The notes: generated by a model not told the origin, from the letters alone. 64,000 nt of DNA from Rhodopseudomonas palustris (GCF_003031265.1 NZ_CP019966.1:1116001-1180000); one strand, 5' to 3'. Counted from the first letter of the stretch, positions 44,000 to 53,117 are shown. Translations and numbers: made by a program.

Positions 44000-44869
44000 T
44001 CAAGCCTCGGAAGGAAGCTCGACGAATTCCGAAATCAGCCGCAGCACCTCGTCGGGCCGGTCGTGCTGGAGCCAGTGGCCGGCGTCGGAGACGATCTCGG
44101 CGCGAACGTCTTTAAAGCTGCGCGAAGCCTCGGCTGCCTGGGCCGGATCGATGAAGCTCTCACCGGCGAACAGCAGCAGCGTCGGGCAAGTGATCCGCGC
44201 CCACAGCTCGGCGTATTCCTGCGGCGCGAGCCGATGCGGCGCCGTCACCCGTTGATACGGGTCGAATTTCCATGAATAGCTGCCGTCGTCGTTGCGGCGC
44301 GCCCCATGGGTGGCCAGATGCAACGCCAGCTCCGGCGTCAGTCGCTTGTTGTGTGCGCGCATCTGGGCCGCAGCGTCGGCGATCGTTGCGTAGCGGCGCG
44401 GCTCGCGGCCTTCCAGCCGCTCCAGCTGCCCGAGCCATTTGATCATCCGCTCGTGGACCGCAGCCATCTTCGCGTCAGGGCGGACCGTGACGCCGTCGAG
44501 CACCACGAGCCGATTCACCTTCTCCGGAAACGTGCCCGCATACAGCATCGCGATCATGCCGCCCATCGAATGGCCGATGACGGTCGCGGGCGCAGCATCC
44601 GCCAGCGGTGGAAGGCGGGTCAGGTCGTAGACGTATTCGGGCAGTGCGTAGCTGCCGCCGCGCGCCCAGTCGGAATCGCCGTGGCCCCGCAGATCCGGCG
44701 CGATCACGTGAAAGTGCGGCTGTAGCGCGCGGGCGAGGCCATCCCAGCTTCGGCCGTGGTCCTTGCCGCCATGAATCAGCAGCAGTGGCGGCGCGGCGGC
44801 GTTACCCCAGTCCCAATAGTGCAGGCGCTGGCCGTGGGATTGAAAGAAGTGACTTTGTGGTTGTTGCAT
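44000..44869 (-). CDS. Alpha/beta hydrolase
   Basis: This 289-residue alpha/beta-hydrolase fold protein has the oxyanion region LLIHGGKDHGRSW, the nucleophile elbow GHSMGG (about residue 100), and the late His in DAGHWLQHDRP. The start at 44869 was chosen because the reading frame upstream (to 45088) has no family similarity. The substrate is unknown; esters or lactones are typical. It is divergent from the ArsR gene across 240 bases. Confidence 0.85.
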   Translation of the reverse strand: MQQPQSHFFQSHGQRLHYWDWGNAAAPPLLLIHGGKDHGRSWDGLARALQPHFHVIAPDLRGHGDSDWARGGSYALPEYVYDLTRLPPLADAAPATVIGHSMGGMIAMLYAGTFPEKVNRLVVLDGVTVRPDAKMAAVHERMIKWLGQLERLEGREPRRYATIADAAAQMRAHNKRLTPELALHLATHGARRNDDGSYSWKFDPYQRVTAPHRLAPQEYAELWARITCPTLLLFAGESFIDPAQAAEASRSFKDVRAEIVSDAGHWLQHDRPDEVLRLISEFVELPSEA

Positions 44870-45109
44870 TGTTGGTTTTCGAGCGTTTCCATGGCTGCAA
44901 TAGCCCGAGCCGGTGACCGCTTCAATGCCCTGCCGGCTGGCAACGTCCCATGGGGGATCCTCATCGGCACAAGCCGACGGGCTGACAATCTGTTGCAACA
45001 CGGGTATGGAGGGGCTTCGAATATCGCTGTGTAGAGAGCGCGCGGTCGACGTCGCAGACCTCGTGCATGCGTCTTCAGCGTCCATCATGAATTGAGCGGA
45101 GATCCCTTG

Positions 45110-45538
45110 ATGGCTGCGGCCAGCGGAGCCCGAAAGACCTCTCCGGCGCTGAGGCGTGTCGATACCCGCGAGCTACGCGAAAATGCCGTGGTGGCGGCCG
45201 AGTTTCTGAAGACGCTGTCGAACGTGTCGCGGCTGATCATGCTGTGTCAGCTCGCCGAAGGCGAAAAGTCGGTGTCGGAACTCACTGAGCTGCTCGACGA
45301 ACGGCAGCCGACGGTGTCGCAGCAACTCGCGCGGCTGCGCAGCGAAAAGCTGGTGCAGGCAAGGCGCGAGGGGCAGCAGGTGTTCTATTCGCTCGCCAGC
45401 GAAGAGGTCCGCAGCCTGATCCTGGCGTTGCATGCCACCTTCTGTCGCAAGGATCGCGACAAGGACAGACCCGCGGCAGCCTCGCGCGCGAAGCCCGCGA
45501 CAGCGCCACGCCGTCAGCGCCAAAGCGTCGACGCCTGA
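45110..45538 (+). CDS. ArsR-family regulator with SqrR/BigR-type cysteine pair
   Basis: This 142-residue winged-helix regulator has the recognition region LLDERQPTVSQQLARLR (about 61-77). It carries Cys46 (IMLCQLAEGE) and Cys112 (HATFC), 66 residues apart. That spacing equals the one in SqrR and BigR, where the pair forms a tetrasulfide with reactive sulfur and releases DNA. The convergent rhodanese and sulfide:quinone oxidoreductase-like genes fit a persulfide-responsive role. The ATG at 45110 follows GCGGAG; an in-frame TTG at 45092 is less likely. Confidence 0.85.
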   Translation: MAAASGARKTSPALRRVDTRELRENAVVAAEFLKTLSNVSRLIMLCQLAEGEKSVSELTELLDERQPTVSQQLARLRSEKLVQARREGQQVFYSLASEEVRSLILALHATFCRKDRDKDRPAAASRAKPATAPRRQRQSVDA

Positions 45539-45551
45539 ACGGCGCGCTGGT

Positions 45552-45926
45552 TCAGTCAGCCGGCTTGCGGCCGAACAGGCGCTGAAACAGGCCCGGCGGT
45601 TTCGGGCCCTGCACGGTCGGAAAGCCGGCCTTGCGCCACGCCAGAATGCCGCCGCCGAGCACGTAAGGCTCACATACGCCGCTCGCCTTGGCTTCGATCT
45701 GGCCCGCATACATCCGCGTCCGTCCGCCGGAATGGCAGAAGAAGATCGCCTTGCGTCCCTGCGCTGCGCCGAGATCGCGGTGCTTGAAACCGGTCAGCGG
45801 CAGTTCGATCGCGCCGTTGATATGTTCGCGGGCAATCTCGTGTCGCTCGCGCACGTCGACCAGCACCGCACGACCGTCGGTCACGAGGCGGTGGGCTTCG
45901 ATCGGCGAAATCGTCTTCACGCTCAT
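45552..45926 (-). CDS. Rhodanese-domain sulfurtransferase
   Basis: This 124-residue single rhodanese domain has the active-site loop CHSGGR (about residues 64-69). It probably moves sulfane sulfur between low-molecular-weight thiols and proteins. It is 44 bases downstream of the flavoprotein gene on the same strand, so the two are likely co-transcribed. It starts with MSVKTISP; the longer reading frame upstream belongs to the flavoprotein region. Confidence 0.9.
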   Translation of the reverse strand: MSVKTISPIEAHRLVTDGRAVLVDVRERHEIAREHINGAIELPLTGFKHRDLGAAQGRKAIFFCHSGGRTRMYAGQIEAKASGVCEPYVLGGGILAWRKAGFPTVQGPKPPGLFQRLFGRKPAD

Positions 45927-45970
45927 GGGCCATTCGTCTCCATCTTGTCGGCTGTGTGGCGATGCAGTCG

Positions 45971-47098
45971 TCAGCGGAATGTCGTCAGGTAGTGACGTTC
46001 GAACAAGCGCTTCAGCCAATGAAACAGCTTCATCTTCGGGCCGACGAAGTTGAAGCGTTGATTGCGAAACACCAGCATGCCGGAGTCGAGCATATCGACG
46101 ATGCAGACCAGCTCCGGCTTGAAGCGAGTGATCGGTTGCTGTCCCGATTCGATCGCGGCGATGTTGGCCGCAACCGCAATCGCCTGCAGATCGGCCTGAT
46201 GCGCCTGCTTCGGCATCCAGTCCGGGCCGGGGAATGAACCGGCGTCGCCGGCGACCCAGACGTTGGGCTGCCCCTCGACCCGGCACAGCTCGTCCGCCTT
46301 GATCATGCCACCGGCCGATAGCGGCAGGTCAGTGTCCTCGAGCCAGGCCGGACCGGTCAGACCCGGCATGAACAGGATCAGGTCGGCGTCGATCTCGCCG
46401 CCGTCGAGCACCACTTTGCGTTCTTCGAACCGCAGGATCTTGCGGCCGAGTCGGGTCGCGATGCCGCGGTTTTTCATTTCCTGCAGCAGGCCGTCGACCG
46501 CGCGTTCGCCGAGCCGCGCGCCGGGACGCGGCGCGGGGCTGAAGAACACGATCTCGAAGCCCGGCCGCTTTCCTTGCCGGCGCAGCAGCGCATCGATGAT
46601 GAAAAGGAACTCGAACATCGGCCCGCCACGCATCGCGCCGGGCTCGTTCGGATTGGTGGCGAAGCCGACCGCGATGGTGCCGCCCTTCAGCGCGTCGAGC
46701 CGACGCCCGATCTCTTCGCCGATCTTGATGCCTTCGCACGGGATCAGCGCGTGCTCGATACCCGGCAATTTGCGGATGAAGCGGCCGCCGGTCGCAATGA
46801 TCAGATGATCGTTACGCAGTTCGCCGCGGTCGGTGACGACACTGCGGCCACCGTCCTTCAGACCTGTGGCGGAGGCTTCGACGAAGTCGATCCGGTGTTT
46901 GGTCAAGAAACTGTCGAGCGGCACCTTCAGCCGTTCTGCTTGACGGAGGCCGGCGGGAATCCAGATCGAGCTCGGCAGGAAGTGCAGTTCCCGTCGCGGC
47001 GAGATCATCGTGATTGCGGCGTCGATGTTATGCTTGCGCAGCTCGCGGGCGGCGGTGAGGCCGGCAAAGCCCAAGCCGATGATGGTGATGTTGCGCAT
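45971..47098 (-). CDS. Sulfide:quinone oxidoreductase-like flavoprotein
   Basis: This 375-residue FAD protein of the SQR/NDH-2/FCSD group has the dinucleotide motif IIGLGFAGLTAA at the N terminus and the later FAD motif VWVAGDAGSF. Cysteines occur in IPCEGIK, ELCRVEG and LVCIVDM, but the exact two-cysteine pattern of classic SQR is not clear. It would transfer electrons from sulfide or a sulfur compound to quinone. Position with a rhodanese and an SqrR-like regulator supports sulfide detoxification. The start at 47098 (MRNITIIG) is the usual one. Confidence 0.8.
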   Translation of the reverse strand: MRNITIIGLGFAGLTAARELRKHNIDAAITMISPRRELHFLPSSIWIPAGLRQAERLKVPLDSFLTKHRIDFVEASATGLKDGGRSVVTDRGELRNDHLIIATGGRFIRKLPGIEHALIPCEGIKIGEEIGRRLDALKGGTIAVGFATNPNEPGAMRGGPMFEFLFIIDALLRRQGKRPGFEIVFFSPAPRPGARLGERAVDGLLQEMKNRGIATRLGRKILRFEERKVVLDGGEIDADLILFMPGLTGPAWLEDTDLPLSAGGMIKADELCRVEGQPNVWVAGDAGSFPGPDWMPKQAHQADLQAIAVAANIAAIESGQQPITRFKPELVCIVDMLDSGMLVFRNQRFNFVGPKMKLFHWLKRLFERHYLTTFR

Positions 47099-47291
47099 CC
47101 TCGCGTATCCTCGTTGGCGCGCGCCGTGTCGCCTCCGGGCGATGCGTCGCATGCTATGACCCGGCGGTCTGTGACGATGTCACCGCGGCAACGCGGCCGA
47201 TTGGGCATCAAGGAAGCGGGCGTTGCGAAGGCGCGCGTGCCGCCGCCAAGCTGGCGCAGCAGTGCAGCGTGTGGGAAGGAGAACCGGCATC

Positions 47292-47906
47292 ATGGCATCC
47301 GAACATTTCGACATGTGGGAGAGCCGTTTTTCCGCCGACGGCTATCTGTTCGGCACTGCGCCGAACGCTTTTCTCGCGTCGTGCCGTGATCTGCTGCCGA
47401 AGCAGGGGCGCGCGCTGGCGATCGCCGATGGTGAGGGGCGCAACGGCGTATTCCTGGCCGAATGCGGACTCTCCGTATTGTCGGTCGATTTCTCGCCGAC
47501 CGCGCAGGCCAAGGTGCACAAGCTCGCAGCCGAGCACGGCGTCACGATCGAAACCCGAACCGTCGATCTCTTGAGCTCGCAGTGGCCGGACGGATTCGAC
47601 GTGATCGCCGGCATCTTCTTCCAGTTCGTCGAACCGGAGCAGCGCCCGCAGATCTTTCAACAGATCCGCGACGCGCTGAAGCCTGGAGGGCTCTTACTGA
47701 TCGAGGGCTATCGCCCTAAGCAGCTCGTCTACAAGACCGGCGGTCCGAGCCGCGCCGAAAACCTCTACACCCGCGAACTCCTGGAGCAAGCGTTCGGCGA
47801 CTTCGACAATCTCAGCATTCGCGAGCACGATAGCGAGATCGTCGAAGGCGCCGGTCACGTCGGACTATCGGCGCTGATCGATCTGATCGGATGGAAGCCA
47901 AAGTAG
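47292..47906 (+). CDS. SAM-dependent methyltransferase (TehB-like)
   Basis: This 204-residue class I methyltransferase has the SAM-binding motif ALAIADGEGRNGVFLAECG (about 41-59) and the acidic residue of the next strand in VLSVDFS. The N-terminal WESRFSADGYLFGTAPN matches a group that methylates small thiols, selenium or tellurium compounds. It overlaps no other gene and is divergent from the flavoprotein. Confidence 0.85.
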   Translation: MASEHFDMWESRFSADGYLFGTAPNAFLASCRDLLPKQGRALAIADGEGRNGVFLAECGLSVLSVDFSPTAQAKVHKLAAEHGVTIETRTVDLLSSQWPDGFDVIAGIFFQFVEPEQRPQIFQQIRDALKPGGLLLIEGYRPKQLVYKTGGPSRAENLYTRELLEQAFGDFDNLSIREHDSEIVEGAGHVGLSALIDLIGWKPK

Positions 47907-47913
47907 CCGGCGG

Positions 47914-48309
47914 TTAATCGTCCATCGCGCAGCCGTCGAACACGCGCGGTGCGCCAATCTGCAGCCCGAGCCAGGCGTCAACGGTGGCCTGATCGAAGCC
48001 GACTTCACGGCGGTCGCCTGATTGCATCAGCGGGCGGCGGATCAGCAGCGGATCCTCGATCATCAGAGCGAGTGCCGCCTCCTCACCGAGCGTAGCGAAA
48101 TCGATCGCGCCGGCCTTCACTTTCGGCGACGACTGGTTGAACCAGGCGATGAGCGGCTTGTCGCCGAAGAATGGCCGCAGCGTCTCGCGCGTCCACGGCT
48201 CGGCCAGCAGGTTGCGAACCTCGAGCTCGTGACCGGATTGGGTGAGCAGCGCCTTCTGCCGCGCGTTGCCGACGCAGCCGGGCTTCTCGTAAAACACCAC
48301 TTTGGCCAT
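47914..48309 (-). CDS. ArsC/Spx-family protein, nitrogenase-associated type
   Basis: This 131-residue thioredoxin-fold protein of the ArsC/Spx group starts AKVVFYEKPGCVGNARQK, with the single Cys near residue 12 where ArsC has its active cysteine. Its closest remembered relatives are the nitrogenase-associated ArsC-like proteins. It is 14 bases downstream of the DUF2478 gene and probably in its operon. No arsenic genes are near, so arsenate reduction is unlikely. Confidence 0.78.
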   Translation of the reverse strand: MAKVVFYEKPGCVGNARQKALLTQSGHELEVRNLLAEPWTRETLRPFFGDKPLIAWFNQSSPKVKAGAIDFATLGEEAALALMIEDPLLIRRPLMQSGDRREVGFDQATVDAWLGLQIGAPRVFDGCAMDD

Positions 48310-48323
48310 CGCCGAAGGCTCCT

Positions 48324-48914
48324 TCAACAGATCGTCTTGTGCGCGCGCTCATCAGCGTTCGTGCCGTAGGCCGATGGCTCTGCCAGTCGCGGTGCGAGGC
48401 CGGCCCACCATGTCTCGATCGCTGCGCGGCTGCACGGCAGCACCGCGCCCTCGTCGCCGATGAACTCGCGCCACGCGTCGGCGCATTTCTCCGGCACCGC
48501 GGTGAGGAGCGGCCGTCCGGCGACGATCGCCTCGGCGAATTCGTTGCGCAGCCCCTTGCCGGTCGCTTCCTGTTTCGAGAATTTGTTGATTACCACCAGC
48601 GCGGCCCCGCTCGCGACCGCGCGCGTCACGGCTTGGGCGGACTCAGCCAGGCCGCCGGCGTCGAGCTTGCACGATCCCGCGCCGCTGCCGAGCGTCTGCG
48701 AAATCCCGATCGCCTCGCCGGTCATCAGGTCGATCAGCTGCATGTCGATCTTCTTGCCGGCCGCGTCTTTGATGTTTCGCTGCACGATGCCGCCGAGCCG
48801 CTCTCCGGCTGCAAGCCGGGCGAATGCGAACTCCGCCAGCAGCGCGTCGACGTCGTCGTCGGCACGATAGATGATCGCGGCGATCCTTGGTGCCTCTGCG
48901 CTGCTGTCGGCCAT
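48324..48914 (-). CDS. DUF2478 family protein
   Basis: This 196-residue DUF2478 protein has a nucleotide-binding-like fold (RIAAIIYRADDDVDAL at the N terminus, AALVVINKFSKQEATGKGLR in the middle). The family is often encoded with molybdate uptake or nitrogenase genes, but its function is unknown. It is divergent from modD across a 247-base gap with a possible ModE site, and followed by the ArsC-like gene. The start at 48914 was preferred to an upstream ATG at 48956. Confidence 0.78.
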   Translation of the reverse strand: MADSSAEAPRIAAIIYRADDDVDALLAEFAFARLAAGERLGGIVQRNIKDAAGKKIDMQLIDLMTGEAIGISQTLGSGAGSCKLDAGGLAESAQAVTRAVASGAALVVINKFSKQEATGKGLRNEFAEAIVAGRPLLTAVPEKCADAWREFIGDEGAVLPCSRAAIETWWAGLAPRLAEPSAYGTNADERAHKTIC

Positions 48915-49062
48915 CTCTGCACCCTCCAGTCGGTGTGCTCGTCGTGAGTTCAGCAAGCGCCGTGCCGGTTATTTGGCCGGCGCGTTCGCTTGCTATGCGA
49001 TTGATTTGTCGATCGTTTCGCTCCGGCGAACCGGCTGCGAGCTTTGGTCGCAAACCTGACAG

Positions 49063-49086
49063 CGTTGTATAGTCATGGACATAACG
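49063..49086. promoter_or_regulatory. Possible Mo-box (ModE-type site)
   Basis: CGTTGTATA and GACATAACG form an imperfect inverted repeat (6 of 9 symmetric) around GTCATG. The CGTT...AACG ends and spacing resemble Mo-boxes bound by ModE-type regulators. The site lies in the divergent promoter region between the DUF2478 gene and modD. No ModE gene is in the window. Confidence 0.45.
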
Positions 49087-49161
49087 GTCCGAAGCGGAGA
49101 TGTTGCGCCGGAACTGCCGAGCGTCAAATGCGCCGAACGACGATCATCGGGGACCTGCCGT

Positions 49162-50004
49162 ATGCCTGCCGCCACCACTGCCGAACTGGAGCGCCTGCTC
49201 GACGACGACGTGCCTTGCGGCGATTTGACGACCGAGGCGCTGGGCATCGGTGCGGCGTCCGGGGTGATGCAGTTCACCGCCCGCGATCCGATGGTGCTGG
49301 CGCTCGCCGAAGATGCCGCCGCGATCATCCGGTTGTGCGGCTGCGAGGTTGAACTCTCTGCTTCATCCGGCAGTCGGCTCGCGGCGGGCGCGCCGATCCT
49401 GACCGCCCGTGGCAGCGCCTCGGGCCTGCTGCGCAGCTGGAAGGTGGCGCAGACGCTGATCGAGATCTGGTCCGGCGTTGCCACCACGGCGCGCGACATC
49501 GTCGATGCGGCCCGCGCGGTGTCGCCGACGATCGCGGTCGCCTGCACCCGCAAGAACACACCGGGCACCAAGCGGTTCGCGGTCGCTGCCGTCAAGGCCG
49601 GCGGCGCCACTATGCACCGGCTCGGCCTGTCCGAAACCGTGCTGGTGTTCGGCGAGCATCGCGGCTTTCTCGATGAGCCGCTGGCGGCCACGGTGTCTCG
49701 GCTGCGCGCCACGCTGCCCGAGAAGAAACTGATTACCGAAGTAGCGTCGATCGACGCGGCCCTCACCGCGGCCGAGGCCGGGTTCGACGTACTGCAACTG
49801 GAAAAATTCGCTCCCGCCGATGTCGCGACTTTGATCCAGCAACTTGCCGCGCGGCCGTCGCGCCCGGTGGTCGCGGTTGCCGGCGGCGTCAACGCCGGCA
49901 ACGCTGCGGCTTATGCAGAAGCCGGCGCTGAGGTGCTGGTGACGTCGGCGCCGTACACAGCAAAACCGCGCGACGTGCAGGTGCGGATCACGCCGGCGAA
50001 GTAA
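49162..50004 (+). CDS. modD: ModD protein (nicotinate-nucleotide pyrophosphorylase homologue)
   Basis: This 280-residue ModD is a homologue of quinolinate phosphoribosyltransferase found with molybdenum transport genes. The N terminus (DDDVPCGDLTTEALG) and the phosphate-binding CTRKNTPGTKRFAV and LQLEKF segments show the fold. Its role in molybdenum metabolism is not established biochemically. The ATG at 49162 follows GGGGA; a longer frame to 49075 overlaps the possible Mo-box. No modABC transporter is adjacent in this window. Confidence 0.88.
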   Translation: MPAATTAELERLLDDDVPCGDLTTEALGIGAASGVMQFTARDPMVLALAEDAAAIIRLCGCEVELSASSGSRLAAGAPILTARGSASGLLRSWKVAQTLIEIWSGVATTARDIVDAARAVSPTIAVACTRKNTPGTKRFAVAAVKAGGATMHRLGLSETVLVFGEHRGFLDEPLAATVSRLRATLPEKKLITEVASIDAALTAAEAGFDVLQLEKFAPADVATLIQQLAARPSRPVVAVAGGVNAGNAAAYAEAGAEVLVTSAPYTAKPRDVQVRITPAK

Positions 50005-50048
50005 TAATTGGCTGCAGGGTCGCGCCGTTCCACAAGCAAGGCGCGCTC

Positions 50049-50172
50049 CCTCTCCCGCTTGCGGGAGAGGGCTGGGGTGAGGGCCTCCCGGGCAGTGAGT
50101 TTGCCTCTCGCGGAGAGGAGTGCCCTCACCCGCCGCGCTTCGCGCGTCGACCTCTCCCGCAAGCGGGAGAGG
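50049..50172 (+). repeat. Palindromic intergenic repeat, family D
   Basis: CCTCTCCCGCTTGCGGGAGA hairpins flank both ends of this element (50049-50070 and 50151-50172), and a GGGTGAGGGC / GCCCTCACCC pair lies inside. It fills the gap between modD and the convergent acyl-CoA ligase gene. Confidence 0.8.
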
Positions 50173-50257
50173 TTGCGCTGCCGCTGGGGCGAGAGCGTGC
50201 TAACTCCGCGCATGACGGTCCCTATTGACGCGAGGCCTTGATCTTTCAATTCGTGGA

Positions 50258-51892
50258 CTACGACCTCGCGTAACTCGCCGCCCGGTCCGCGATTGTCTCG
50301 CGCAGCACCGTTTTCTGGATCTTGCCGTTGGCGTTGCGGGGCAGGGGTGTGGTGCGGATGATGATGCTCTCGGGGACTTTGTAATCCGACATCCGCGCCG
50401 CGCAGTAGGCGGCGACGTCGCGTTCATTCACGCTGGCGCCTTCGCTCGTCACCACGATGGCATTGACGCGCTCCCCGAGAACGGGATCGGGCGTGCCGAT
50501 GATCGCGGTCTCCAGCACGCCGTCGATGCCGCAGATCACGTTCTCGACTTCGGCCGAGAAGATCTTGAAGCCGCCGCGGTTGATCATGTCCTTCTTGCGG
50601 TCGAACACCCGGACGAAGCCGTCCTGGTCGATCGAGCCGATGTCGCCGCTGCGCCAGTAGCCGTTCACGAACTCCTTGGCGTTGGCGTCGGGCCGCTGCC
50701 AATAGCGCGGCACCACCATCGGGCCGGCGATCAACAGTTCGCCCGGCTCCCCAGGGGCGACTTCGTTGTCGTCGGCGTCGAGCACGCGGACATGCGCGTA
50801 AGGGATCACTTGGCCGACGCTGTCCATGTGATCGCGCCAATAGGCCTCCGGCATGATCGTGGTCGGTGAAGTCGTCTCGGTCGCTCCATAAGCATTGCGG
50901 AGCTGCAGGTTCGGCAGTCGCTTCGCCAGCATCTCGATGGTCGGCACCGGCATCGGCGCGCCGCCGAAGCAGCCGATCCGCCACGCCGACAGATCGTGCT
51001 TGTCGAAGTCGGGGTGCATCACGGCAAGCGTGTAGATCGCCGGCACCAGGATCGAATAGGTGATCTGCTCGCGCGCCGCGAGGGCGAGGAAGTCGGTGGT
51101 CTTGAACGCCTGCCGCATCAGCACCACGCAGCCGCCGGCCGCGATGGTCGCGTAGGATACGCCGACGAGGCCCGTCACATGCGACAGCGGCACCGCGACC
51201 AGCCCGCGGTCGCGTTCGGTCAGCTCATGGGCGCGTGCGAACGCGTAGGATGAGTGCAGGATGCTGAGATGTGTCAGCTCGGCGCCCTTCGGCTTGCCGG
51301 TGGTGCCCGAGGTATAGAGAATCACCGCGGTATCGTCTTCGCGCATCTCCGCGAGCGGCGCGTTCGCCGGATCGACGGCGAGCAGATCCTCGAACGGTCG
51401 CGCGTCCTTGGAGCTGCCGTGCGCGACGAAGCGATGCGCGAGCTGCGGCACGTCGACGGCAGACGGGATCTCGCCCGCCAGTTCGGCCTCGAACACCACG
51501 ACCTTGGCGCCGCTGTTGTTCAGCAGGAATTCGAGCTCGGCGCGGCGCTGCCGGATGCCGATCGGGACCACCAGCACGCCGAGCCGGTTGCAGGCGAGCG
51601 TCACCGCCAGGAACTCCCAGCAATTGCCGAGGAACAGCGCGACGCGGTCGCCCTTGCCGATGCCGAGTGAGGACAGCGACACCGCGATCTTGCGCACCAG
51701 CAGATCGAGTTCGCGATAGCTGAGCGCGCGGTCATCGACGATCGCCGGACGGTCACCGAACCGAGCGACCAGATCGTCGAACATGGCTGCGAGATGGGCC
51801 GGGCGCTCGGAGAAGCACAACATCGACCGGCCGTCGTAGTGAGTCTCGCGGCGCAGTGCGCCACCGATGCCGGCCTCGGGCCAGAACGTCAT
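50258..51892 (-). CDS. Acyl-CoA synthetase (class I adenylate-forming)
   Basis: This 544-residue AMP-forming ligase has the P-loop YTSGTTGKPKG (about residues 190-200), the YGATETTS motif, the hinge GDIGSIDQDGFVRVFDRKKD and the catalytic Lys in ANGKIQK near the C terminus. It activates a carboxylic acid as acyl-CoA; the acid is unknown. It stands alone with a divergent zinc-ribbon gene. The start at 51892 (MTFWPEAG) removes an unlikely N-terminal extension. Confidence 0.9.
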   Translation of the reverse strand: MTFWPEAGIGGALRRETHYDGRSMLCFSERPAHLAAMFDDLVARFGDRPAIVDDRALSYRELDLLVRKIAVSLSSLGIGKGDRVALFLGNCWEFLAVTLACNRLGVLVVPIGIRQRRAELEFLLNNSGAKVVVFEAELAGEIPSAVDVPQLAHRFVAHGSSKDARPFEDLLAVDPANAPLAEMREDDTAVILYTSGTTGKPKGAELTHLSILHSSYAFARAHELTERDRGLVAVPLSHVTGLVGVSYATIAAGGCVVLMRQAFKTTDFLALAAREQITYSILVPAIYTLAVMHPDFDKHDLSAWRIGCFGGAPMPVPTIEMLAKRLPNLQLRNAYGATETTSPTTIMPEAYWRDHMDSVGQVIPYAHVRVLDADDNEVAPGEPGELLIAGPMVVPRYWQRPDANAKEFVNGYWRSGDIGSIDQDGFVRVFDRKKDMINRGGFKIFSAEVENVICGIDGVLETAIIGTPDPVLGERVNAIVVTSEGASVNERDVAAYCAARMSDYKVPESIIIRTTPLPRNANGKIQKTVLRETIADRAASYARS

Positions 51893-52136
51893 GGGTGTTT
51901 CCTCGTTGATCGTTGGGACGCCACGGTTACCTCCGCGATCGTCCGGCGGCTGTTTGCAGCGCCAGCGCAATTCTATCCCGGCTCGGCCGTGAACCGCCAG
52001 CCGGTGTTTCGGTGTGTCATCTCGCGGAAATTATTCGCCTTCCGCGATGGGCTGACACAGCGGCGTCAGCATTGCCACCTAGGATAGCAATTTGCGACGG
52101 CGGGAACCGCCGCAAGTCGATATCAGGGAAGAAGCG

Positions 52137-52343
52137 ATGAGACTCTCCGACGTGGAATGTGAATGCGGCGCGCTGTACCGCTGCGCCGAATCCGAAACAC
52201 TCGACGGTGAACCTGGCAATCTGCATTGCGCCAATTGCGGCCGGATCGTCGAGGCGTGGCAGACCCGCAGCAAGCGCGTGTATCGCTGCGTGCTGACGCC
52301 GGATCGCAGCTATCCGGTGGTGCCGCCGCCACCCGCGCCGTAA
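52137..52343 (+). CDS. Small zinc-ribbon protein
   Basis: This 68-residue protein has a CEC pair near the N terminus and CANC further on (HCANCGRIVEAW), suggesting a single zinc ribbon, and ends in a proline-rich tail. AGGGAAGAA precedes the ATG. No function is recognised. It is divergent from the acyl-CoA ligase and followed by the Nudix gene after 78 bases. Confidence 0.7.
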   Translation: MRLSDVECECGALYRCAESETLDGEPGNLHCANCGRIVEAWQTRSKRVYRCVLTPDRSYPVVPPPPAP

Positions 52344-52421
52344 GCGCATGCTCGAAGGCGCGTTTGATTTTTCGAAGCGGCGCGACACGTCGTGCCTCGC
52401 TTGAAGGATGCTTAATCCTAT

Positions 52422-53072
52422 ATGGTGGAGGTCGATTTCCCGACGACGAAGGGCGATAAGTTGCGAACTCCGGTGCTGGCAGCAGGCGGAATCGTGTTGC
52501 GGCGCGGCAAAGATCCGCTGTTCGCGGTGGTTCGGATGCGCAAGCGCAACGATTGGGTGCTGCCCAAGGGCAAGCTCGATCACGGCGAGACGCCCCGCCA
52601 GGCCGCCGAGCGCGAGGTGCTGGAAGAGACCGGCCACGTCGTCGAGGTCCACGAGTTCATCGGCACGCTCGCTTATGATTCCGGCGGCCGCTCCAAGGTG
52701 GTGCATTTCTGGCGGATGGAAGCCGAGCCACGGCAGACCCTGCCGCTAATGAAGGACATCCGCGCGGTCGATTGGTTGCCGCTCGACGAAGCCCTGCAGC
52801 GGCTGTCCCGTAGCTACGAGCAGGCGTTTCTGACCGAGGTCGGGCCGCTGGTGCTGCAATCCGCCGGCCACTTCGTATCTGCAACTCCCGCAGCGCCGCC
52901 GCCACCGCGCTGCCCGACCAGCCCGTTGCCGACCGGAGACGAGATCATCACAGACCTTGCCGAAGCTCCGTCTTTGGCGCTCGAACAGCCTTCGGACGCC
53001 ATCGAACCCGAGCCGCCGCTGTCGATGCTGCAACGACTGCGGCGATGGCTGCGAGGGACGACGCGCTCCTGA
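52422..53072 (+). CDS. Nudix hydrolase
   Basis: This 216-residue Nudix hydrolase has the full Nudix box from Gly near residue 50 to EETGHV (about 50-72), with REVLEETG at its core. The N-terminal domain resembles diadenosine or nucleotide pyrophosphatases (AAGGIVLRRG). A proline-rich and acidic C-terminal extension of about 70 residues follows. The substrate is unknown. Confidence 0.85.
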   Translation: MVEVDFPTTKGDKLRTPVLAAGGIVLRRGKDPLFAVVRMRKRNDWVLPKGKLDHGETPRQAAEREVLEETGHVVEVHEFIGTLAYDSGGRSKVVHFWRMEAEPRQTLPLMKDIRAVDWLPLDEALQRLSRSYEQAFLTEVGPLVLQSAGHFVSATPAAPPPPRCPTSPLPTGDEIITDLAEAPSLALEQPSDAIEPEPPLSMLQRLRRWLRGTTRS

Positions 53073-53117
53073 TCGCTCTGTTTCGGGGCGGTCTTCTGCT
53101 GTCCGGATTCTCCTGAC

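Noticed and set aside
47914..48309. Arsenate reductase
   Set aside because: No arsenic genes are near; context with DUF2478 and ModD and the sequence pattern point to the nitrogenase-associated ArsC-like group.
50049..50172. Repeated hairpins considered as a CRISPR array
   Set aside because: There are only two copies in inverted orientation, without regular unique spacers or cas genes.
52057..52095. Imperfect palindrome ATTGCCACCTAGGATAGCAAT before the zinc-ribbon gene
   Set aside because: Symmetry is weak and no regulator is suggested by the neighbours.
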